Assembly: GCF_013318015.2 (NCBI RefSeq)
Contig: NZ_CP115841.1
Coordinates: 1,674,001 to 1,738,000 of the forward strand
Length of the DNA stretch: 64,000 nt
Direction: 5' to 3'
Origin: Agrobacterium tumefaciens
GTDB taxonomy: Bacteria; Pseudomonadota; Alphaproteobacteria; Rhizobiales; Rhizobiaceae
Part shown: positions 21,604 through 29,480 of the stretch, piece after piece
Layout: every line of letters begins with the position of its first letter
Position numbering within the stretch: the first letter of the stretch is position 1
Translations under genes and position numbers: made by a program
The notes under the pieces: model-generated
Database searches by the model: none
Told to the model about the DNA's origin: nothing
Seen by the model: the letters and a program-made list of their open reading frames with translations, nothing else

Positions 21604-21618
21604 TTAACGAATGGTTTA
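21604..21618 (-). promoter_or_regulatory. CtrA-like binding site upstream of mraZ
   Basis: On the minus strand this reads TAAA, the seven bases CCATTCG, then TTAA, close to the CtrA pattern TTAA-N7-TTAA. The surrounding 30 bases closely match the region at 4535-4565 upstream of ddlB. It lies about 260 bases before the mraZ ATG. Confidence 0.45.
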
Positions 21619-21743
21619 CTTCACACCCCATGATGCTTTTTCACGGCACACGAAGGCTCGGTAAGACCACCTTTTTTCTGTTTTAAAACAATGAAATAGA
21701 TATTTCCTGCCGCGGCGCTCGCCTGCGGAATGGAAAAGAAATT

Positions 21744-22148
21744 CGCCAGTTGGCCTGTAAGCCGGGTTCTGTATGGCTCCGGTTTGACCCGGAACGTGGC
21801 AGCCATTCATCTGGGACGGCATTTGCATGCCGCCTCTCGCAACCCACCCGGATGACGTGCCCGGAAACCGGCTGTAGACGAAGGCTTTCGCCCGCGCCCC
21901 GTGTCATCCCTATTCGGTCTTGCTCCCGGTGGGGTTTACCTTGCCACCACTGTCACCAGCGGCGCGGTGGGCTCTTACCCCACCCTTTCACCCTTACCAT
22001 GCCAGGCATGGCGGTTTGCTCTCTGTGGCACTTTCCCTGGGGTCGCCCCCGCCGGACGTTATCCGGCACCGTATTTCCGTGGAGCCCGGACTTTCCTCAC
22101 CTTACCGTCTTTCGACATTGGTAAAGCGCGGCTGCCCAGCCAACTGGC
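21744..22148 (-). ncRNA. rnpB: RNase P RNA (class A)
   Basis: Catalytic RNA of ribonuclease P, which matures tRNA 5' ends. On the minus strand the ends pair as helix P1 (GCCAGTTGGC at the 5' end, GCCAACTGGC at the 3' end), giving about 405 bases. The conserved core GAGGAAAGTCCGGGCTCC follows shortly after the 5' end. The 3' part has the universal ACAGAACCCGGCTTACAGGCC-type ending, which includes the tRNA-CCA-binding GGTT-type loop complement. Short open frames across this region are artefacts. It lies 55 bases after a flavoprotein gene and about 400 bases before mraZ. Confidence 0.95.
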
Positions 22149-22203
22149 ATGGCGTCAATACCCATGTTCTTTGGCGAAAGCCACCGAAAAGCGTAACGGA
22201 AGA

Positions 22204-23394
22204 TCAAAGAAATGCAGGCTTGAAATCCGTTGCATAGGCGTCGTTGCCAATTTTTCCATCCCGCAGCAACAGGGCGCCTAACCGCCCGATCTCGTCGGAA
22301 CTCTTGGCCGCCGTACCGTTGCCGCCAGTCAGAACCGCAATGCGCGGTGACGTCGTAAAGCCGATGGCCGGATAACCGCCCGGCGTTTTGGACACCACGC
22401 AGGCGGCCATGGAAATGCGCGACCGGTCGATGGATGGCACCAAGGTCCCGACGATGGCGGAGAGATGGTCGCGAACGCTTTCGCGCCCGCCGGAACGGAA
22501 CCATGCGCGGATTTCGGGATCGCTATCGAGCTTCTTATCATCGGGATCGCCGCCGATTTTCAGATAGAACCTGCCATCGGGATAACGGACGGGCGGCAGG
22601 AGATAGATATGTTTCGTCGTGTCGCGCGGCTCGTAAATCAGCGACGGCATGCCCGCATATTGTCCCAGCTCCGCCTCGTCTACCTCGAAGAAGGCGACGG
22701 TGCGCGCATAGACATTGAGAGCGACGGGCTGCGGCAACAAATCCTTCGTGATCGAGAAGCCACCCGCAGCGACCAGCACCCGGTCTGCCGTATAAACCGC
22801 GCCCGAGGCCGTCTCGACGCGTGCACGGCCAGCCTCTTCCCGCGTCGAGACAACTATATCGTCGATGAGCGTAACGCCGGCTTTGTCTGCCAGAACGCTC
22901 TGCGCCTTCACCAGCGCGCGCGGATTGACGTAACCGGCATTGTCCTTTTCGAACACGCCCTCGCAGCCCGGCTCGAAGGAGAAATAGGGAAAGGCGCTTT
23001 TCAGACCTGCGTCGTCAAGCATTTCCGTGGAAACCCGCAGACGCGCCGCTGCCTCACAGACGTTGTCGACAAAGGGATTGTCGCCACCGCGTTCAGGCCC
23101 AACCATCAGACAGCCGACGGGAGCGTAAAATTCCACGCCGCTCCTTGCCGCGATGTCGGTGTAGCGCGCGATCGAGCGGTTGGCGAGTAGCGCCCAGTCC
23201 GCATCGCCATCAATGGTGCGGGTAATGCGCGCCTCATCATAATGGCTGGCGAAAACACCCGGATGTGACTTGATGTCGGCAGGTTCACCGGGGCCGATCA
23301 GGGCCACACCTTCGGTGGTTTCCGCCAGATGGCGGGCGGCGGCAGCACCCATCATGCCACGACCGACAACGATATATTTGAAATGTCCCGACAT
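22204..23394 (-). CDS. FAD-dependent oxidoreductase, DAO family (copy 1)
   Basis: Predicted flavoenzyme of the D-amino-acid oxidase / sarcosine oxidase (DAO) superfamily; the amine substrate is unknown. The 396-residue product starts MSGHFKYIVVGRGMMGAAAARHL, with the FAD dinucleotide motif GRGMMG, and has HYDEARITR near residue 50, a middle AADRVLVAAGGFS-like segment, and a C-terminal GFTTSPRIAVLTGGNGTAAKSSDEIG-type FAD closure. It is a tandem paralogue of the next gene: the two share the N-terminal block, HYDEARITR, YILPPVRYPDG-type text and the C-terminal TGGN...AKSSDEIGRLGALLL region. The gap to the upstream copy is 66 bases, so they may be co-transcribed. Confidence 0.82.
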   Translation of the reverse strand: MSGHFKYIVVGRGMMGAAAARHLAETTEGVALIGPGEPADIKSHPGVFASHYDEARITRTIDGDADWALLANRSIARYTDIAARSGVEFYAPVGCLMVGPERGGDNPFVDNVCEAAARLRVSTEMLDDAGLKSAFPYFSFEPGCEGVFEKDNAGYVNPRALVKAQSVLADKAGVTLIDDIVVSTREEAGRARVETASGAVYTADRVLVAAGGFSITKDLLPQPVALNVYARTVAFFEVDEAELGQYAGMPSLIYEPRDTTKHIYLLPPVRYPDGRFYLKIGGDPDDKKLDSDPEIRAWFRSGGRESVRDHLSAIVGTLVPSIDRSRISMAACVVSKTPGGYPAIGFTTSPRIAVLTGGNGTAAKSSDEIGRLGALLLRDGKIGNDAYATDFKPAFL

Positions 23395-23460
23395 GCCGCC
23401 GTCTTCGCCTCAACCCGCTCTAGTACAGCTGCGATTTTGTAGCCGCTTCGCTGCTGAATG

Positions 23461-24648
23461 TCAGATAAAAACCGGCGACATTTCGGCGGCAAAATCACTC
23501 TCGGTCAGCTGGCCATGCAGAAGCAGCACCGCGCCTAGCCGCCCGATTTCGTCGGAAGACTTGGCGGAAACGAAATTGCCACCGGTCAGAACCGCGATAT
23601 TGGAAGATTGCGTATAGCCGATATATGGATAACCGCTACGAGTAATGGATGCGACGCAGGAACCAGAGGTCACGGGGCAGCCCGCAAGTTCCGGCATGAG
23701 CGATAGCGCCCGTTTCGTCAGGAATTCCACTTCGCCCGGCGTGCCGTCGGAATGAAACCAGCCGACTGCTTCGGCCAGCGTTTCCAGCCTGCCCTTTTCG
23801 CTCTCACCGCCGATCTTCAGATAGACCTTGCCGTCGGGGTAACGCACAGGGGGCAGAATATAGACGATATCGTCCTCGGTCTCCGCCAGCACGATGGTCG
23901 AGGGCATGGAGCCGAAGAGGGCCTGCCTTGCTTCGTCCAGTTCGAAAAACACGATGGTGCGGCCCGTTGCCGCCATATCGACCGGGGAAGGCAGAAGATC
24001 AGCCATGTTGGTGAAACCGCCAGCCGCCACTATGACCTTTTCGGCCGTGTGTACGGCCCCTTCCCTGGTGGAAACTTCCACACCTTGGGAGGTATCGCGA
24101 ACATGCGCCGCCGTCTCGCGGATCAGTCGCGCGCCCTGCGCAGCAGCAATCTTGCATTGCGCCCTCACAAGCGCACGCGGATTGACGTGGCCGGCATTGT
24201 GCGCCTCGAAGTAACCGTCGTGATCCGACGGCAGGGAAAACATCGGGAACCGGCCAGCCAGCGCATCGCTGCCAATCGTTTCCACGCCTAGACCGAGACG
24301 GTCGGTCGAGACCAAGGCTCGCGAAACGTAGTCTCCGGCAAGCCCCTTACCGTTTCCCGTAAACAGGCAGCCCGCTTCGGTGAAGAAACGGATGCCGCTT
24401 TTTGCTTCGATCTCGGCATAGCGCCGGATGGAGCGTTGCGCCAGCTCCGCCCATACGGGATCGCCATCGAAACCACGGGTGATGCGCGCCTCGTCATAGT
24501 GACTTGAAAACACACCGTTATGGGTCTTGCGATCGGCGGGTTCATCCGGCCCGATCAGCGCCACGCCATCCGTTTGCGCCGAAAGGTGTCTCGCTGCCGC
24601 CGCACCCATCATTCCGGCACCGACCACGATATATTTGAAATCCGGCAT
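23461..24648 (-). CDS. FAD-dependent oxidoreductase, DAO family (copy 2)
   Basis: Second member of the tandem flavoprotein pair, 395 residues, starting MPDFKYIVVGAGMMGAAAARHLS with the FAD motif GAGMMG. It shares HYDEARITRGFDGD, VNPRALVRAQ, VIVAAGGFTNM, YILPPVRYPDGKVYLKIGG and AVLTGGNFVSAKSSDEIGRLGAVLL with copy 1, so one arose from the other by duplication. The DAO fold suggests oxidation of a secondary or primary amine with release of hydrogen peroxide or electron transfer, but the substrate is not visible. No transporter or regulator adjoins it to narrow the role. Confidence 0.82.
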   Translation of the reverse strand: MPDFKYIVVGAGMMGAAAARHLSAQTDGVALIGPDEPADRKTHNGVFSSHYDEARITRGFDGDPVWAELAQRSIRRYAEIEAKSGIRFFTEAGCLFTGNGKGLAGDYVSRALVSTDRLGLGVETIGSDALAGRFPMFSLPSDHDGYFEAHNAGHVNPRALVRAQCKIAAAQGARLIRETAAHVRDTSQGVEVSTREGAVHTAEKVIVAAGGFTNMADLLPSPVDMAATGRTIVFFELDEARQALFGSMPSTIVLAETEDDIVYILPPVRYPDGKVYLKIGGESEKGRLETLAEAVGWFHSDGTPGEVEFLTKRALSLMPELAGCPVTSGSCVASITRSGYPYIGYTQSSNIAVLTGGNFVSAKSSDEIGRLGAVLLLHGQLTESDFAAEMSPVFI

Positions 24649-24679
24649 GTCATGCTCCGCATCAGGTTTGCTCCTGACT

Positions 24680-24795
24680 ACAGCATGAACGCATAAACCG
24701 GAATCGATTTTCGTGACGTCCGAAACATGCCGCGCAAGAGCGTGCAGCGGTTTTGCAATAACGAGATGCGTTAAAACAAGGACCTAAAGCTTATG
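24680..24795. repeat. Probable dispersed rhizobial intergenic repeat
   Basis: The gap between two genes holds a sequence with the ACCGGAATCGATTTTCG block and ends in GTTAAAACAAGGACCTAAAGC-like text. I recall similar blocks many times between genes in rhizobial genomes. Only one copy is visible in this window, so the call rests on memory rather than on comparison here. Confidence 0.35.
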
Positions 24796-24834
24796 GCCAA
24801 TCTGAAACATCACGACACGCTTGAGCAAAAGACC

Positions 24835-25374
24835 TCAGCTGGCCAGAAGCGCCTGGACCTTGCCGCAATAACGCTTGGACACCGGGTTCATGCGGGTGGC
24901 GCCGTGGCCGGCATTGTAACGCAGGATCGTGCTGCAAACCTCACCGCCGCCAAGCTGGTGTGCGGTTGCCAGATATTGCATGCCCCAGCGAATATTGGTC
25001 TCGGGGTCGAAGAGGGCTTTGGTCGTGCCGCGAAAGCCCATCATGCGCGCCGTTGCCGGCTTGATCTGCATCAGCCCGACCTCGCCTGCGCTGCCGCGAG
25101 CCCTAGGGTTGAACTTGCTTTCTACAGAAACGACGGCATGGGCCAGATTGGTGGGGACGCCGTAACGCTTGGCATATTTGACGATCAGATCGGAATAGTC
25201 GTTCTTGAGCGACGAAGGCAGGCTCTTTTCGGGAACGGGATAACCGGGCGTACGGAAGAAGGTCCCCAGCGTCACGGTTTTGGTCTTGACGTCCTCGTCT
25301 TTGGCAAAAGCAATCCCCGCCTGCGAAACGAGCATAGCAACGCCCGCTGCGACAGCAACAAAAACTCTGTTCAT
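24835..25374 (-). CDS. Secreted lytic transglycosylase, SLT domain
   Basis: Periplasmic peptidoglycan lytic transglycosylase of 179 residues that cleaves MurNAc-GlcNAc bonds. It has a signal peptide (MNRVFVAVAAGVAMLVSQAGIAFA, cleavage near residue 24) and then an SLT domain with the catalytic glutamate in VVSVESKFNPRA, the GEVGLMQIKPATARMMGF motif, and ILRYNAGHG near the end. It resembles the C-terminal domain of the lipoprotein encoded at 29481 (shared LMQIK-ATAR-MGF). It is compact, with no binding domain. Confidence 0.9.
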   Translation of the reverse strand: MNRVFVAVAAGVAMLVSQAGIAFAKDEDVKTKTVTLGTFFRTPGYPVPEKSLPSSLKNDYSDLIVKYAKRYGVPTNLAHAVVSVESKFNPRARGSAGEVGLMQIKPATARMMGFRGTTKALFDPETNIRWGMQYLATAHQLGGGEVCSTILRYNAGHGATRMNPVSKRYCGKVQALLAS

Positions 25375-25621
25375 CTGTTGAAATAGTCTCCAGATCGGAT
25401 AACCGGAACAATGAAACGATAAAAACGTCCAGCGCGCGGAAAGTCGATTACGACCTTCTACCGTCCAGTCTCCTTGATTGATATTGACGGCAAGCTCCCC
25501 TGAAGAACAGCACCGCGTCCACTGCGGCTCTTAGACTTCCTCAATGCGGATTAACTGTGGCACAACAAAAAAATCGACTTGCGCGACCGGGAAACGGGGA
25601 AGGCTTTTCCAGAAACGGCGT

Positions 25622-26401
25622 TCAAACGGCCGAAAATTTCGGAAGGCTGGCAATCAGCCGATGCAGCGTGTCGATCGTGGAAAAATCCGCGATACCATCC
25701 ACCAGCGCCGGGCGGAAATGCCGCTGAAAGGCGGCCACGGCACCTTCTGTTTTTTCGCAATATGCGCCTGTTATTTCAACGCCATATCCGTAAATGGATA
25801 GCATGGACTGGAGCGCTTCCACCGGCTGGCCGTGATCGCCGCGCTGAAAAAAACGTCCGCCGCGGATCGGCGCAGGCTCCACCCAATGACCGACACCGTG
25901 CCGCGACAGGATGTCCCATGGGAATTTTTCACCCGGATCAACCTTGCGGATCGGCGCCACATCGGAATGCGCAAGCACCCTTTCAGGGGCGATAGACCAC
26001 CGCTGGCCGCAATCGCGACACAATTCGATGACGGCAGCCACCTGTTTTTCCGGAAATTCCGGCAGGCCGCCCGGATGGCCCTGATTGGCGATTTCAATCC
26101 CGATGGAGCGGGAATTGATGTCCGCCTCCCCCGCCCAGCTGCTTTTGCCCGCATGCCAGGCGCGGCGAGTTTCCGCAACAAGCTGCATGACACGCCCGTC
26201 TTCAAAAACGAAATAGTGGCTGGATACCTGGCTTTCGGGATTGCAGAGCCACGAAAGGGCGCCATCGGCTGTCGTCATGCCGGTATAGTGCAGGAGAATG
26301 ATATCCGGGCCTGCCACGCCCTGTCTTTCGCCATGGTTGGGAGAAGGCACAATGGTTGCGCCCCCGAAATCCGGGTTGAAATCCGGCAGAAATTCACTCA
26401 T
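25622..26401 (-). CDS. N-acetylmuramoyl-L-alanine amidase with peptidoglycan-binding domain
   Basis: Zinc amidase of the AmpD/AmiD (amidase_2) family that cuts the bond between MurNAc and the stem peptide. The 259-residue product has the ligand histidine in ILLHYTGMT near residue 37, NSRSIGIEIANQGH around residue 95, and the C-terminal zinc site in LAHSDVAPIRKVDPGEKFPWD. A peptidoglycan-binding type 1 domain follows (about residues 180-255). I see no signal peptide, which fits a cytoplasmic recycling role or an anchor I cannot detect. The start overlaps the stop of the DjlA-like gene by 4 bases. Confidence 0.9.
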   Translation of the reverse strand: MSEFLPDFNPDFGGATIVPSPNHGERQGVAGPDIILLHYTGMTTADGALSWLCNPESQVSSHYFVFEDGRVMQLVAETRRAWHAGKSSWAGEADINSRSIGIEIANQGHPGGLPEFPEKQVAAVIELCRDCGQRWSIAPERVLAHSDVAPIRKVDPGEKFPWDILSRHGVGHWVEPAPIRGGRFFQRGDHGQPVEALQSMLSIYGYGVEITGAYCEKTEGAVAAFQRHFRPALVDGIADFSTIDTLHRLIASLPKFSAV

Positions 26402-27150
26402 GCGACGCGGCGTTCTTTCTCGATGGCCTCATAGGCGGCATTGAGAGCCGCCATACGCTCATTCGCGGCAGCGTGCAATTCCATCGGCACACCGCGCGCG
26501 ATGAGCTTGTCCGGGTGGTGCTCGGCAACCAGTGAACGGTAACGCTTGCGGATATCCAGAAAGTCGTCCGAGGGCGAAACGCCAAGCACACGATAGGGAT
26601 CGCGCCCATCCATATGGACGTGCCGTGCCATGATCGTTTCGAAATGATCTTCGGTAATATGGAAGATTTCCGCGATACGGCCGAGGAACGCCAGTTCCCG
26701 CTCGTGGATCAAGCCGTCTGCCTTGGCGATGTGGAACAGGCCATCGATGACGCTTTCCAGCATCTCGCAATTGTCATGGCCGGAGCCGCAAAGACCGGCA
26801 AGACGCTCGGCATAGGCCTCGTATCCCGCAACGTCCTGGCGTGCGAGATTATAAAGGCGGGCAACGTTTCTGGCTTCTTCTTCAGGAAAATCGAAAATCT
26901 GCCGGAAGGCGCGCACTTCGGCATCGTTCACGACACCGTCTGCCTTGGCCATCTTTGCCGACAGCGCGATAATGGCCACGGAAAAAGAAACCTTGCGGCG
27001 GGTCTCCGGATCTCCCTCGAAAAGGGTACGGATCGCCTCTACCACGCGACCGAGCGTGCTGCCTGCCGCGTCACCGATCGCGCCGAGCAGCCGTTCCCAC
27101 AGGGATGAAATATGCAAACAGGCGAAATCGAACATCATGACGCCAAGCAT
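26398..27150 (-). CDS. DjlA-like co-chaperone (TerB and J domains)
   Basis: Predicted DnaK co-chaperone with an N-terminal TerB-like helical domain (about residues 40-165) and a C-terminal J domain (last 65 residues) containing the HPD motif in AEHHPDKLIARG. That order matches DjlA. The start is uncertain: the frame begins with TTG at 27174, while ATG at 27150 (MLGVMMFDF) or 27138 are more likely but lack a clear ribosome site. The N-terminal membrane segment of E. coli DjlA is not obvious, only a short hydrophobic stretch. It is co-transcribed with the amidase through a 4-base overlap. Confidence 0.85.
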   Translation of the reverse strand: MLGVMMFDFACLHISSLWERLLGAIGDAAGSTLGRVVEAIRTLFEGDPETRRKVSFSVAIIALSAKMAKADGVVNDAEVRAFRQIFDFPEEEARNVARLYNLARQDVAGYEAYAERLAGLCGSGHDNCEMLESVIDGLFHIAKADGLIHERELAFLGRIAEIFHITEDHFETIMARHVHMDGRDPYRVLGVSPSDDFLDIRKRYRSLVAEHHPDKLIARGVPMELHAAANERMAALNAAYEAIEKERRVA

Positions 27151-27456
27151 GACGGCATATCGCCGTGAATGCAATATGCGCGGCGCCGCTGCGGCATTAA
27201 CTTTTATTCATTTTTGCGACAGTTTTTCTTCAGGAGCAAGGGGGCGGCAAACGGGAGAGCAACGGTTTTCCACAGACGGCGAAGCCTGGTGCAAGGTTGG
27301 AGGCGATTGAAACGATTATATTCGGCTTCTTTGCCCAAGCTGCTGAAAAACCGCGAGAAATCGGCATTTTTCGTGATAAATTCACTTTACACCTACACGT
27401 GGCTGTCGCATCCATTTGCCAGACATATCTTTCTATCCAAGCAAAGGAGAGCCACG
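27151..27456. other. Divergent promoter region between the djlA-like gene and pfp
   Basis: About 306 bases that separate divergent transcription units. The half closer to pfp is AT-rich and likely contains its promoter. An open frame in phase with pfp runs through it, but the strong ribosome site at the 27457 start argues against extension. I see no operator or RNA element. Confidence 0.5.
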
Positions 27457-28668
27457 ATGGCCAAACAGAAAGTCGCAATGCTGACCGCGGGTGGCCTTGC
27501 TCCCTGTCTCTCTTCAGCCGTTGGCGGCCTGATCGAGCGTTATAGCGACGTCGCGCCTGATATTGACATTGTGGCCTATCGTTCCGGCTATCAGGGCGTG
27601 CTTCTGGGCGACCGGATCGAGATCAACAAGGACATGCGCGAAAAGGCGCATCTGCTGCACCGTTATGGCGGATCGCCGATCGGCAACAGCCGCGTAAAGC
27701 TCACCAACGCTGCCGATTGCGCCAAGCGCGGGCTGGTGAAAGAGGGTGAAAATCCGCTGCGCGTTGCCGCCGAACGGCTGGCTGCCGACGGCATCACCAT
27801 TCTCCACACCATCGGCGGCGACGACACCAACACGACGGCCGCCGACCTTGCCGCCTATCTCGGCGCCAACGGTTACGATCTGACCGTCGTCGGGCTGCCG
27901 AAGACCGTGGATAACGACGTGGTTCCGATCAGGCAGTCGCTCGGCGCATGGACCGCGGCCGAAGTGGGCGCTTCCTTCTTCGACAATGTCAGCAACGAGC
28001 AGAGTGCTGCGCCGAAGACCTTTGTCATCCACGAAGTCATGGGCCGCCATTGCGGCTGGCTGACGGCTGCGACCGCCCGCGCCTACATCCAGAAGACCAA
28101 CGGCAATGAATATGTCGAAGGACTGATGATGAACACGCAGATGAAGAACATAGACGGCATCTACCTGCCGGAAATGGCGTTTGACATCGAAGCGGAAGCC
28201 GAACGGCTGAAGGCGATCATGGACAAACACGGCTACGTCACGTTGTTCGTTTCCGAAGGTGCGGGGCTCGATTCCATCGTTGCCGAACGCGAAGCCGCCG
28301 GTGAGGCCGTCAAGCGCGATGCCTTCGGCCATGTGAAGATCGACACCATCAATGTCGGCGGCTGGTTCCAGAAGCAATTCGCCGGCCTCATCGGCGCCGA
28401 ACGCTCCATGGTCCAGAAATCCGGTTACTTCGCCCGCTCCGCTCCCGCCAATGGCGATGATCTGCGCCTCATCCAGGGCATGGTCGATCTTGCCGTCGAA
28501 AGCGCGCTGAACAAGGTCTCGGGCGTCACCGGCCACGACGAAGACCAAAAGGGTAAATTGCGGACCATCGAGTTTCCGCGTATCAAGGGCGGAAAGCATT
28601 TCGACCTGTCTGCAAAATGGTTCACCGAAGTGATGGAACACGTCGGTCAACCGTTCACAGCGGCCTAA
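27457..28668 (+). CDS. pfp: Pyrophosphate-dependent 6-phosphofructokinase
   Basis: Catalyses reversible phosphorylation of fructose 6-phosphate with pyrophosphate, a bypass of ATP-PFK. The ATG at 27457 has AAAGGAGA upstream and gives 403 residues (MAKQKVAMLTAGGLAPC). In place of the ATP-type glycines, the sequence has GGDDTNTTA (aspartate) and PKTVDNDV (lysine), the two changes known to mark pyrophosphate use. The MGRHCGWLTA substrate motif and the C-terminal FVSEGAG segment are present. Agrobacterium relatives mostly use Entner-Doudoroff glycolysis, so this enzyme may serve gluconeogenesis; that is inference. Confidence 0.93.
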   Translation: MAKQKVAMLTAGGLAPCLSSAVGGLIERYSDVAPDIDIVAYRSGYQGVLLGDRIEINKDMREKAHLLHRYGGSPIGNSRVKLTNAADCAKRGLVKEGENPLRVAAERLAADGITILHTIGGDDTNTTAADLAAYLGANGYDLTVVGLPKTVDNDVVPIRQSLGAWTAAEVGASFFDNVSNEQSAAPKTFVIHEVMGRHCGWLTAATARAYIQKTNGNEYVEGLMMNTQMKNIDGIYLPEMAFDIEAEAERLKAIMDKHGYVTLFVSEGAGLDSIVAEREAAGEAVKRDAFGHVKIDTINVGGWFQKQFAGLIGAERSMVQKSGYFARSAPANGDDLRLIQGMVDLAVESALNKVSGVTGHDEDQKGKLRTIEFPRIKGGKHFDLSAKWFTEVMEHVGQPFTAA

Positions 28669-28719
28669 TTTTACGATAGGCTGGATAAAGCGGCGACAGG
28701 GAGGGCAAGGAGGAAGAGA

Positions 28720-29355
28720 ATGTCTGGACAGGCGTGGCTGGTTTTTTGTGCAGCATGTGCCGTTGTGTTCGCACTTCCCTCTCCCCTTGTATTCTCTGTC
28801 GCCTCCTATGCCGCTATCCGCGGCAGAAAAACGGTGTTTGCCTCTGTCACTGGCGGCGCGCTTGGCATCGTCACAGCTATGACGATATCTGCGATTCCAG
28901 CGGCTGGCCTTGCCTATCTGCCGCATGCCTTTGTGGAAATCGTTCAGTGGACTGGTATCGGCTGGCTGATTCTTTTCCTGTTATGGAACTTTGCCACCCC
29001 CGCCGCCCAGGCTGCCAATGCAGACAATGACAATCTGCCCGGCAAATCATCCAGCGGCATTTTCCGTGATTGCTACGCCATTGCAGCGTTGCGTCCGCGC
29101 TATTTCATGTTCTTCCTGGCACTGTTGCCGCAATTCGTTTCCACCTCCGGCAATGCGGTCGAAACGCTGGCCGTAGCGCAGGCCGCAATCCTGTTGCTGG
29201 CACTTGGCATTCTGGCAGCGCAGGCACTCTTTGCCGGCTCCACGCTGGCACTGGTGCGCCGCATGTCCGGCAACAAAAAAATCCGGCCGAAATACCGCAC
29301 TCACTTCATTTCTGGCCGTGCCGTCAGCGCCGGATACCGCCGCATCGCCGCCTGA
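28720..29355 (+). CDS. LysE/RhtB-family exporter
   Basis: Small inner-membrane protein of 211 residues with five or six hydrophobic helices, resembling LysE-type amino acid exporters. The N-terminal half has the family pattern of a first helix followed by SYAAIRGRKTVFASVTGGALGIV. The middle has the loop GIFRDCYAIAALRPRYFMFFLALLPQFV, which matches the NPK-containing LysE loop in position but has RPR where NPK is usual. An AGGAGGAAGAG ribosome site precedes the ATG. It lies 51 bases after pfp, possibly co-transcribed. The substrate is unknown. Confidence 0.75.
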   Translation: MSGQAWLVFCAACAVVFALPSPLVFSVASYAAIRGRKTVFASVTGGALGIVTAMTISAIPAAGLAYLPHAFVEIVQWTGIGWLILFLLWNFATPAAQAANADNDNLPGKSSSGIFRDCYAIAALRPRYFMFFLALLPQFVSTSGNAVETLAVAQAAILLLALGILAAQALFAGSTLALVRRMSGNKKIRPKYRTHFISGRAVSAGYRRIAA

Positions 29356-29480
29356 AAAACCGCGACGCCACGTCCCGGCTTGCCGCTATCCTTACAATAG
29401 GTTAATGAAAGCTCGATGGGACACTGCCTGCTTCGCTCGACGCGGGGGTATCGACAGACAGGCATAACGAAGGCGGCAAC

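Larger units (their letters stand above)
21343..21743. other. Control region between rnpB and mraZ
   Basis: This 401-base region has no gene. It contains the TGGG repeat array (21519-21553) and a CtrA-like site (21604-21618). A TTGACC hexamer on the minus strand at 21492-21487 could be a -35 box, but I could not match it to a good -10. The part nearest rnpB is AT-rich and may include the rnpB termination site. Confidence 0.6.

Noticed and set aside
21750..22281. Several short open frames on both strands across the RNase P RNA
   Set aside because: The region folds as class A RNase P RNA with matched P1 ends, so the frames are by chance.
25832..26434. 200-codon plus-strand frame opposite the amidase
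   Set aside because: It is antisense to a clear amidase with zinc-site motifs and has no ribosome site.
27271..27280. Sequence TTTTCCACAG resembling a DnaA box upstream of pfp
   Set aside because: Only one weak box is present, with no cluster or AT-rich unwinding element; not enough to suggest an origin.
27169..27456. N-terminal extension of pfp
   Set aside because: The extra 96 residues are cysteine- and arginine-rich without family match, and an AAAGGAGA ribosome site marks the start at 27457.
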